From: Cohnella terricola | GTDB taxonomy: Bacteria; Bacillota; Bacilli; Paenibacillales; Paenibacillaceae | DNA: 64,000 nt | Reading direction: 5' to 3' | NCBI RefSeq assembly: GCF_007786475.1 | Contig: NZ_VNJJ01000006.1 | Span: 174,806-238,805, forward strand | Shown: positions 57,085 to 64,000 of the stretch, in pieces | Numbering within the stretch: position 1 is the stretch's first letter | Layout: the number at the start of each line of letters is the position of its first letter | Made by a program: the position numbers and the translations under genes | The notes under the pieces: generated by a model | Database searches by the model: none | What the model saw: the letters and a program-made list of their open reading frames with translations, nothing else | What the model was told of the DNA's origin: nothing

Positions 57085-57564
57085 CTAAATATCAAATAAC
57101 CGTCTACCAATCAAGTTTGCAGTAACCGGCTCCTTACCGATTTCTCTTGACCATATAGACAATTGACCGATGTGATGGATTTCGTGGGCGATCACATGCC
57201 GCATCACTTCGCCGTATTTATGGGCTTCCCGTTCCCCTTCATCCGTGATATCAATCATAATGCGATCTTCCAGACTGTCATTCCAGTTATAAACAAACGG
57301 AGCGAGCTCCACGTGGCAACGGGCAGAAAAGTCTTGTATTTGCTGCAAGCTGGCCACTTCCGCGAATGGAGGGATTTCAATCGCTTTATTTTGAATTCCG
57401 CCGCATATCCAACCATACTCAGTTGCCACAATGTGATATAGCGTGGGGAGGATGTACCCGATACCTCCGATACGTCTTTTCATTAACTCTTCCTCGCTAA
57501 CCGTCCTGCACCAGTCAAACCATTCTTTGCGAACTTGCCAGTTATACTCAAATAGTTTCAACAT
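57085..57564 (-). CDS. DinB family protein
   Basis: A 159-aa DinB-like four-helix protein: LPTLYHIVATEYGWICGG (metal His) and YGEVMRHVIAHEIHHIGQLSIWSREIG carry the HxxHH-type ligands. GGAGG precedes ATG 57564. Not a paralogue in close sequence of the DinB gene at 15863. Confidence 0.9.
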   Translation of the reverse strand: MLKLFEYNWQVRKEWFDWCRTVSEEELMKRRIGGIGYILPTLYHIVATEYGWICGGIQNKAIEIPPFAEVASLQQIQDFSARCHVELAPFVYNWNDSLEDRIMIDITDEGEREAHKYGEVMRHVIAHEIHHIGQLSIWSREIGKEPVTANLIGRRLFDI

Positions 57565-57585
57565 ATCGGAGCCTCCTGTAATCAA

Positions 57586-58046
57586 CGTATCTATAAATTG
57601 CCATCGAATGAGCCGATCGTCACTTTAACAGCCGGCTTTTGCAATCAACCCATATCTTCATACTGAAAACTCGTCCGGACCAAAACGTTCAATTAAACGA
57701 CGGCATGCTAGTCTTGTTGCCGGGGAAATAAATATTCGAATCTTCTAATTGTTCCTGATAGATTTCAGTGACATTTTTCCCCAATTTATGCTACGGGGAT
57801 TCGCGTTCTTTCGACAACGGCGTATTTTTATGATAGGAATTTATCCCTCATTGATAAAAATTATCCCTATTTAGTTCTTTTTTCCCCCTCTACAATGGAA
57901 AGTAATAACCAAAATTCAAATTTTTTGTCGAATTACTTAGGTCTTTCTACTCGGTTAATTGAACTTCTTAAAGGAGGTGGGGAGAGATCGCATTTAGTTT
58001 AGAGATTCAGTAAAGCGAATGAGGAGGTGTGCGATGTAATGGTACA
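57586..58046 (+). other. promoter/leader region of chitinase copy 1
   Basis: ~460 bases. The last ~290 (from about 57755) are a diverged copy (roughly 80% identical by eye) of the region 63361-63693 before the second chitinase copy; TACAAT near 57890 is conserved in both. AAAGGAGG at ~57971 is followed by only a few codons before a stop in both copies, so no leader peptide is claimed there. Confidence 0.5.
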
Positions 58047-58172
58047 ATGCGGACGATCTATTCGGAAATGATGTATGATCTCGTCTTATTGCTTGTAGCT
58101 CTTATTCTATCTATGTTTACCACGATAGAATTCGGGCGCTCAAAGGGTAATTCCCCCGAGGAATCTCTTTGA
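58047..58172 (+). CDS. small hydrophobic peptide, leader or type I toxin-like
   Basis: A 41-aa peptide, or 34 aa from the ATG at 58068. Residues ~9-29 (MMYDLVLLLVALILSMFTTI) form one TM helix; the tail FGRSKGNSPEESL is polar. Shape resembles small 'holin-like' type I toxins of Firmicutes, and a hairpin at 58141-58171 ends exactly at the stop, as often seen for those genes. There is no strong ribosome site. From ATG 58068 on, it is 100% identical in the second copy at 63697. Either a real sORF or a control leader of the chitinase gene 26 bp on. Confidence 0.5.
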   Translation: MRTIYSEMMYDLVLLLVALILSMFTTIEFGRSKGNSPEESL

Positions 58173-58368
58173 TTTTATATCATAAAGGAGAGTTTGGATG
58201 AATATTTTTGGTAATCATATCCCCAGGTCTATCAGAAAAATACTATGGAGTGCGTTCCTTAGTTTGGCTATTATTATTCCTACATTAGGTTTGTCCCCCA
58301 CAGTACCGACTGCCCATGCCGCAGATGGAAATCTTGCATTGGAGCAGGTGGAAGTAGCAGACTCCCTT
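58065..58368 (+). repeat. 304-bp perfect direct repeat, copy 1
   Basis: Identical base by base to 63694-63997 (offset 5629), covering the sORF, hairpin, ribosome site, signal peptide and first residues of the chitinase. First difference seen is G to A at 58369 versus 63998 (E58 to K). Confidence 0.95.
58141..58171 (+). terminator. hairpin at sORF stop, before chitinase
   Basis: CAAAG...ATTCC / GGAAT...CTTTG with an internal loop, then ATTTTAT. Between the sORF and the chitinase start; could attenuate transcription. Confidence 0.6.
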
Positions 58369-61300
58369 GAGTCGGAAGCATTTGCACCACTCAATGTGAC
58401 GGGCAACGAAGCCGACGATCTCTCGCTCATGATCAGCCCTCTGGCAGTAACAGCTACCGGAAACAAAATTATTGCCTATATGGCAAGCTGGGTAACCTGG
58501 AACGCCAACAGCGTCAAGCCCGAGCAATTGACTCATATCAACTATGCCTTCTCCCTCATTAGAGGAGGCAAAGCTACCCTGAGCGCTCAGGACGGTAACA
58601 ACCTCCGAACATTGACTGATTTAAAGTCGAAAAATCCTTCCCTTAAAGTGCTTCTATCCATTGGTGGTTGGGGAGCTGACGGCTTCTCCGACGCTGCTCT
58701 GACTGATTCCGCAAGAACAGTATTCGCAGACAGTGTCGTGAGCCTTATTACCACCCATAAGCTGGATGGCGTGGATCTCGACTGGGAATACCCGACGAGT
58801 AGCTCCGCCGGCATTAAAGCTAGACCCGAGGACAAGCAGAATTTCACATTGATGATCGCCAAATTGCGCGAGAAGCTAAATGCTCAGGGAGCTATCGATG
58901 GAAAAAGCTATTTAGTGACGATTGCCGCAGGAGCCAGCAACGGCTACCTCAATGGCATTGAAATCAATAAAGTCGCTCCGCTCCTCGACTGGATCAATCT
59001 GATGACCTATGATTTCCATGGAGGTTGGGATCGCTCGACCGGGCATCACACCAATCTGTACAGCCGGGACAACAGTGTAGATGCCGCCGTCCGATTATTC
59101 AAAAACAATGGTGTTCCGGCAAGTAAGCTCGTTGTGGGCGGTGCCTTCTACGGACGCGGCTGGACCGGTGTAGCGAACAACAACAATGGTCTTAATCAGC
59201 CTGTATCCGGCGGAGGCATCGAGGTTGATTACACGACGATTGCCAATCAATACTTGAACAGAAACGGTTATACCCGTTACTGGGATAACATAGCCCAAGC
59301 GCCTTATTTGTTCAATGGAAGCACTTATATTTCGTATGATGATCCGCAATCCTTAAAGCTCAAAACACAATATGTAAAAAATAACGAGCTAGGCGGCATC
59401 ATGTTCTGGGAATACAGCAACGACCGCACCGGTGAACTGCTCGGGGCCATTTATAGCGAAATGAATGGCGGCGGTACAGGACCAGTTATAGGCACTCCTA
59501 GCACTCCTAGCAATGTTCGTGCAACGGCTGTTTCCTCTAACAGTATTACACTGGCTTGGACAGCCTCAACGGATACCGTTGGTGTATCCGGCTATGATGT
59601 CAACTATGAAGGGAAGGTACAGAGCGTCACAGGTACCTCCGCAACCATTAGCGGACTGAACCCTAATACGCAATATGTATTTACGGTTATCGCAAAAAAT
59701 ACTGCCGGTAGAGTATCGCCGGCGAGCGCACCGCTGACTGTATCGACAAGCGCGGCAGTGACAACTCCTAGCACTCCAAGTAATGTTCGTGCAACGGCTG
59801 TTTCCTCTAACAGTATTACTCTGGCTTGGACAGCCTCAACGGATACTGTTGGTGTATCCGGCTATGATATCAACTATGGCGGGAAGGTACAGAGCGTCAC
59901 AGGTACCTCCGCAACCATTAGCGGACTGAACCCAAGTACGCAATATGTATTTACGGTTATCGCAAAAAATACTGCCGGCAGGGTATCGCCAGCGAGCGCG
60001 CCGCTGACTGTATCGACAAGCGCGGCAGCGACCAACGGGATGAAAGCCAGCGATTTTCTTAAGACCAACGGCACGGTAATTAGAAACAATTCCGGTACAG
60101 GCAGCGTGGTTACGTTGCGCGGCACCAACTTGGGTGGCTGGATGCTGCAGGAAAACTGGATGTCTCCGCTAGGCGTCAGGGATGAGTGGACTTTGCGCGA
60201 GACGCTCACTAATCGCTTTGGCGCTGCCAAGGCAGAGGAACTGATCCAGACGTATCAGAATGCCTGGATCACCACCAAAGATCTCGATCGCATCAAGGAT
60301 ATGGGGATGAATGTAATCCGTGTCCCTATTTTGTATCTAGAGCTGATGGATAAGTACGGAGAATGGCGCCCGGACGCTTGGAACAAGCTGGACTGGTTGG
60401 TCAAAGAAGCTGCTGACCGAGGTATTTACACCCTCCTTGACCTTCACGGAACGTTTGGAGCGCAAAATACCGCCGACAACTCCGGTGAGGTCAACTCCGA
60501 TCCGCAGCTATGGAAAAACACAACCTATCAAGATCGTACCGTTCGATTATGGGAAGGAATTGCCGCCCATTACAAAGGCAATCCGGCCATCGCGGGTTAT
60601 GATCTGCTGAACGATCCTGACCGTGTAGGCAAGCAGCAATTGAATCAATTTTACGATAGATTATACACGGCCATCCGGGCGATCGATCCTGATCACACCA
60701 TTTATATGGAAGCAGCCTGGGATTGGAATCAACTCAACTCTCCTTCTCAATATGGCTGGACCAATGTCGTATATGAAATGCACTATTATGCGGCGCAAGG
60801 CAACGAGTCTACTAGTCGGACTGCGCAAAATAATCTGATCAATGGGGCGCTTCAAGGCATGCGCGATCATCAGAGGGATTGGGATGTGCCAATCTTTGTT
60901 GGAGGGTTCTGTCTATTTGATTTCAATGACCTGTGGGAAAAGTTCATGGACGAAATGAATACTTCCAACATTTCATGGACCAACTGGACCTACAAGGTTA
61001 CCGCCAACTATGGCAACTGGGCCTATTTCAACAATAATACGAACCCAGTTCCTAACATCTACAACGACAGTGCAGACACGATTGCCTCCAAATGGAGCAA
61101 ATTTAACACTGAGAACTTCAGAGCGAATACAACGCTCCAAAACCTGGTGAAAAAATACACCACGGCCCCTACGGGACCAGTTGTAAGCACCCCTAGCACT
61201 CCAAGCAATGTTCGTGCAACGGCTGTTTCCTCTAATAGTATTACACTGGCTTGGACAGCCTCAACGGATACTGTTGGTGTATCAGGCTATGATGTCAACT

Positions 61301-63279
61301 ATGAAGGGAAGGTACAGAGCGTCACAGGTACCTCCGCAACCATTAGCGGACTGAACCCTAGTACGCAATATGTATTTACGGTTACCGCAAAAAATGCTGC
61401 CGGTAGAGTATCGCCGGCGAGCGCACCGCTGACTGTATCGACAAGCGCGGCAGTGCCTAGCACTCCAAGCAATGTTCGTGCAACGGCTATTTCCTCTAAC
61501 AGTATTACACTGGCTTGGACAGCCTCAACGGATACTGTTGGTGTATCCGGCTATGATGTCAACTATGGCGGGAGGGTACAGAGCGTCACAGGTACCTCCG
61601 CAACCATTAGCGGACTGAACCCTAGTACGCAATATGTATTTACGGTTATCGCAAAAAATACTGCCGGCGGAGTATCGCCAGCGAGCGCACCGCTGACTGT
61701 GTCGACAAGCGCGGCAGCGACCAACGGGATGAAAGCCAGCGATTTTCTTAAGACCAACGGCACGGTAATTAGAAACAATTCCGGCACAGGCAGCGTGGTT
61801 AACTTGCGCGGCACCAACTTGGGTGGCTGGATGCTGCAGGAAGGCTGGATGTCTCCGCTGGGCGTCAAGGATGAGTGGACCTTGCGCGAGACGCTCACTA
61901 ATCGCTTTGGCGCTGCCAAGGCAGAGGAACTGATCCAGACATATCAGAATGCCTGGCTCACCACAAAAGATCTCGATCGCATCAAAGATATGGGGATGAA
62001 TGTAATCCGTGTCCCTATTTTGTATCTAGAGCTGATGGATAAGCAAGGGAACTGGCGCCCGGACGCTTGGAACAAGCTGGATTGGTTGGTCAAAGAAGCT
62101 GCTGACCGAGGTATTTACACCCTCCTGGACCTTCACGGAACATTTGGAGCGCAAAATACCTTCGACAACTCCGGCGAGGTCAACTCCGATCCACAGCTAT
62201 GGAAAAACACAACCTATCAAGATCGTACCGTTCGATTATGGGAAGGAATTGCCGCCCATTACAAAGGCAATCCGGCCATCGCGGGTTATGATCTACTGAA
62301 CGAGCCTGACCGTGTAGGTAAGCAGCAATTGAATCAATTTTACGACAGATTATACAAGGCCATTCGGGCGATCGATCCTGACCACACCATTTATATGGAA
62401 GCAGCCTGGGATTGGAATCAACTCAACTCTCCTTCTCAATATGGCTGGACCAATGTCGTATATGAAATGCACTATTATGCGATGCAAGGCAATGAGTCTT
62501 CCAGTTGGGCCGCACAAAATAATCTGATCAACGGAGCGCTTCAAGGCATGCGCAACCATCAGAGAGATTGGAATGTGCCAATCTTTGTTGGAGAGTTCTG
62601 TCTCTTTGATTTCAATGACCTGTGGGAAAAGTTCTTAAGCGAAATGAATGCTTCCAACATTTCATGGACCAACTGGACCTACAAGGTCACCGCCAACTAT
62701 GGCAACTGGGGCTACTACAATAATAATACGAACCCGGTTCCTAACATCTACAACGACAGTGCAGACACGATTGCCTCCAAATGGAGCAAGTTTAACACTG
62801 AGAACTTCAGAGCGAATACAACGTTCCAAAACCTGGTGAAAAAATACACCTCGGCCACCACTCCACCGCCATCAGGTGCAAGATCTTATTTGGTAGCCCA
62901 AGCCAATCAAAAAATCGTTAGCGCTGATGATAGCGGAACTTCTCCACTGATAGCTAATCGCGATGCACCTGAAGACTGGGAGTTGTTCGAAATCATCAAT
63001 AATAGCGACGGCACCATCTCGCTGAGATCCAAGAGCAACAACATGTACGTAGCTGCGGATCTCAATGAAGGGGCCAAGTTGATTGCCAGAAGCACCGTCA
63101 TCCAACAATGGGAGAAATTCAGAAGAGTAACGCTGGCGGATGGCAATGTAGCACTCCTCGCGTTAGCCAACAATAAATACGTGACTGTGGATATGGATAA
63201 CGACGGTGTTCTTGTTGCCAATCGAGACGCGGTCGGGGGAACTTCGGAAGCCTTCAGCATCAGACTAAGAACATGGTAA
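58198..63279 (+). CDS. secreted GH18 chitinase with two GH5 domains, FN3 repeats and beta-trefoil-like end
   Basis: A 1693-aa exported enzyme. Signal peptide ~1-41. GH18 domain ~85-425 with DGVDLDWEY (catalytic E197), intact. FN3 modules ~433-522 and 523-611; GH5 domain 1 ~612-975; FN3 ~995-1085 and 1087-1172; GH5 domain 2 ~1174-1545 (RGTNLGGWMLQE start, exo-beta-glucanase-like); C-terminal ~1561-1693 fascin/ricin-like module. GH5 domain 2 has E1369 (LNEPD) and E1466 (FVGEF). In GH5 domain 1 the same positions are D806 (LNDPD) and G903 (FVGGF), so it should be inactive. Likely attacks chitin- and beta-glucan-containing cell walls (fungi). Start ATG has AAGGAGAG; strong tandem duplication inside (see repeats). 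Confidence 0.95.
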   Translation: MNIFGNHIPRSIRKILWSAFLSLAIIIPTLGLSPTVPTAHAADGNLALEQVEVADSLESEAFAPLNVTGNEADDLSLMISPLAVTATGNKIIAYMASWVTWNANSVKPEQLTHINYAFSLIRGGKATLSAQDGNNLRTLTDLKSKNPSLKVLLSIGGWGADGFSDAALTDSARTVFADSVVSLITTHKLDGVDLDWEYPTSSSAGIKARPEDKQNFTLMIAKLREKLNAQGAIDGKSYLVTIAAGASNGYLNGIEINKVAPLLDWINLMTYDFHGGWDRSTGHHTNLYSRDNSVDAAVRLFKNNGVPASKLVVGGAFYGRGWTGVANNNNGLNQPVSGGGIEVDYTTIANQYLNRNGYTRYWDNIAQAPYLFNGSTYISYDDPQSLKLKTQYVKNNELGGIMFWEYSNDRTGELLGAIYSEMNGGGTGPVIGTPSTPSNVRATAVSSNSITLAWTASTDTVGVSGYDVNYEGKVQSVTGTSATISGLNPNTQYVFTVIAKNTAGRVSPASAPLTVSTSAAVTTPSTPSNVRATAVSSNSITLAWTASTDTVGVSGYDINYGGKVQSVTGTSATISGLNPSTQYVFTVIAKNTAGRVSPASAPLTVSTSAAATNGMKASDFLKTNGTVIRNNSGTGSVVTLRGTNLGGWMLQENWMSPLGVRDEWTLRETLTNRFGAAKAEELIQTYQNAWITTKDLDRIKDMGMNVIRVPILYLELMDKYGEWRPDAWNKLDWLVKEAADRGIYTLLDLHGTFGAQNTADNSGEVNSDPQLWKNTTYQDRTVRLWEGIAAHYKGNPAIAGYDLLNDPDRVGKQQLNQFYDRLYTAIRAIDPDHTIYMEAAWDWNQLNSPSQYGWTNVVYEMHYYAAQGNESTSRTAQNNLINGALQGMRDHQRDWDVPIFVGGFCLFDFNDLWEKFMDEMNTSNISWTNWTYKVTANYGNWAYFNNNTNPVPNIYNDSADTIASKWSKFNTENFRANTTLQNLVKKYTTAPTGPVVSTPSTPSNVRATAVSSNSITLAWTASTDTVGVSGYDVNYEGKVQSVTGTSATISGLNPSTQYVFTVTAKNAAGRVSPASAPLTVSTSAAVPSTPSNVRATAISSNSITLAWTASTDTVGVSGYDVNYGGRVQSVTGTSATISGLNPSTQYVFTVIAKNTAGGVSPASAPLTVSTSAAATNGMKASDFLKTNGTVIRNNSGTGSVVNLRGTNLGGWMLQEGWMSPLGVKDEWTLRETLTNRFGAAKAEELIQTYQNAWLTTKDLDRIKDMGMNVIRVPILYLELMDKQGNWRPDAWNKLDWLVKEAADRGIYTLLDLHGTFGAQNTFDNSGEVNSDPQLWKNTTYQDRTVRLWEGIAAHYKGNPAIAGYDLLNEPDRVGKQQLNQFYDRLYKAIRAIDPDHTIYMEAAWDWNQLNSPSQYGWTNVVYEMHYYAMQGNESSSWAAQNNLINGALQGMRNHQRDWNVPIFVGEFCLFDFNDLWEKFLSEMNASNISWTNWTYKVTANYGNWGYYNNNTNPVPNIYNDSADTIASKWSKFNTENFRANTTFQNLVKKYTSATTPPPSGARSYLVAQANQKIVSADDSGTSPLIANRDAPEDWELFEIINNSDGTISLRSKSNNMYVAADLNEGAKLIARSTVIQQWEKFRRVTLADGNVALLALANNKYVTVDMDNDGVLVANRDAVGGTSEAFSIRLRTW
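59499..61181 (+). repeat. internal gene repeat, unit A (FN3-FN3-GH5 domain 1)
   Basis: Aligns to unit B at offset 1695 then 1686 after a 9-bp loss between the FN3 modules of unit B; mostly identical bases. Produced by tandem duplication inside the gene. FN3 modules within each unit are themselves near-identical. Confidence 0.9.
61194..62850 (+). repeat. internal gene repeat, unit B (FN3-FN3-GH5 domain 2)
   Basis: Second copy of the FN3-FN3-GH5 block, carrying the active GH5. Confidence 0.9.
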
Positions 63280-63311
63280 AACCTCATAGCTACTTCTGAA
63301 ATAAATGAAGC

Positions 63312-63354
63312 AATGCCCCTTCCGAACTGGATGACCAGTTTTGGAAGGGGCATT
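63312..63354 (+). terminator. terminator after chitinase copy 1
   Basis: AATGCCCCTTCC...CTGG / CCAG...GGAAGGGGCATT long stem, 4-nt loop (ATGA), then TTTAT; 33 bp after the stop. Confidence 0.88.
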
Positions 63355-63360
63355 TTATGT

Positions 63361-63696
63361 AATTGTTCCTGATAGATTTCGATTACATTTTTCTCCAATT
63401 TTTGCTATGGGGATTCGCGTTCTTTCGACAGCATCATATTTTATATGATAGGAATTTATCCCTTATTGTTAATAATTATCCCTATTTAGTTCATTTTTTC
63501 ACTTCTACAATGGAAAGTGTCACCAAGTTTCGAATTTTTTGTCGAATAACCAATCTTTTTGGTCTTTCTGCTTGGTTAGTCGAATTTCTTAAAGGAGGTG
63601 AGAGAGGGCTAGCATTTAGTTTACAGCAGATATTCAGTAAATCAAATGAGGAGAGGTATTTGATGTAACGTTACACCGCGGACTATCCATTCAGAA
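63361..63696 (+). other. promoter/leader of chitinase copy 2
   Basis: Diverged copy of the region before copy 1, with the conserved TACAAT element near 63509 and AAAGGAGG near 63591. No gene larger than the sORF seen. Confidence 0.5.
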
Positions 63697-63997
63697 ATGA
63701 TGTATGATCTCGTCTTATTGCTTGTAGCTCTTATTCTATCTATGTTTACCACGATAGAATTCGGGCGCTCAAAGGGTAATTCCCCCGAGGAATCTCTTTG
63801 ATTTTATATCATAAAGGAGAGTTTGGATGAATATTTTTGGTAATCATATCCCCAGGTCTATCAGAAAAATACTATGGAGTGCGTTCCTTAGTTTGGCTAT
63901 TATTATTCCTACATTAGGTTTGTCCCCCACAGTACCGACTGCCCATGCCGCAGATGGAAATCTTGCATTGGAGCAGGTGGAAGTAGCAGACTCCCTT
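63694..63997 (+). repeat. 304-bp perfect direct repeat, copy 2
   Basis: Matches 58065-58368 exactly. Confidence 0.95.
63697..63801 (+). CDS. small hydrophobic peptide, copy 2
   Basis: 34-aa form MMYDLVLLLVALILSMFTTI... identical to the peptide at 58068-58172. Upstream in-frame stop (TGA at ~63664) excludes the longer 41-aa form in this copy, which argues that ATG 58068/63697 is the real start if it is translated. Confidence 0.5.
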   Translation: MMYDLVLLLVALILSMFTTIEFGRSKGNSPEESL

Positions 63998-64000
63998 AAG
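63827..64000 (+). CDS. second chitinase copy, N-terminal part only
   Basis: Signal peptide and first 58 residues identical to copy 1 up to residue 57, then E58K. Runs off the window. Architecture beyond this point is unknown; a tandem paralogue of the GH18/GH5 protein is expected. Confidence 0.9.
   Translation, partial: MNIFGNHIPRSIRKILWSAFLSLAIIIPTLGLSPTVPTAHAADGNLALEQVEVADSLK

Noticed and set aside
59499..61720. CRISPR or other short-repeat array because of many near-identical blocks.
   Set aside because: Repeats are in-frame FN3 coding modules of ~260 bp, with no spacer structure.

Overview
The window looks like chromosomal DNA of a spore-forming, soil-type Paenibacillaceae bacterium (Paenibacillus/Cohnella-like). 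I infer this from strong AAGGAGG-type ribosome sites with frequent GTG and TTG starts, a T-box leader and a TPP riboswitch, YesM/YesN-type two-component genes beside ABC sugar importers without an ATPase, copper-amine-oxidase 'stalk' domains, and a secreted multidomain chitinase. No rRNA, tRNA, phage, insertion sequence or CRISPR array was seen.
Layout: (1) 1-6.5 kb: membrane cluster RDD / SpoIIM-like / DUF58 / MoxR / DUF4350 / DUF4129 / multipass protein. (2) 6.7-8.8 kb: leuA behind a leucine-type T-box. (3) 8.8-15.8 kb: thiamine operon thiC-thiF-thiE::thiS-thiG-thiO-thiD under a TPP riboswitch; ThiS is fused to the C-terminus of ThiE. (4) 15.9-17.2 kb: DinB-like and AlkD-like genes. (5) 17.4-20.3 kb: carboxyspermidine dehydrogenase and decarboxylase (spermidine synthesis) behind a ~390-nt structured leader ending in an intrinsic terminator, not matched to any riboswitch class I know. 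(6) 20.3-23.4 kb: HpaB-like flavin monooxygenase plus SsuD-like monooxygenase behind another attenuator-like leader. (7) 23.5-36.8 kb: glycan-use locus: GH20, GH125 exo-mannosidase, ABC importer, YesMN two-component system and a 1062-aa clan GH-A enzyme. (8) 38-41.7 kb: XpaC-like / VWA fused to a solute-binding-like domain / TelA. (9) 41.7-50 kb: small regulators and transporters, including an ArsR-type repressor whose paired operators recur at a DoxX gene 13 kb away, and an ECF sigma/anti-sigma pair. (10) 50-55 kb: secreted copper and stalk-domain proteins, including a multicopper oxidase-stalk-plastocyanin chimera. (11) 55-57.6 kb: GyrI-like gene, a decayed DUF4062 gene, DoxX, DinB. (12) 58-64 kb: a 1693-aa GH18-(FN3)2-GH5-(FN3)2-GH5-beta-trefoil-like protein, then the start of a near-identical second copy; each is preceded by a tiny hydrophobic ORF. 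The first GH5 domain has lost both catalytic glutamates.
Best leads for something undescribed: the leader RNA before the spermidine genes, the paired-operator ArsR regulon, the inactivated GH5 domain inside a tandem-duplicated secreted enzyme with its sORF leader, and the VWA/TelA module.
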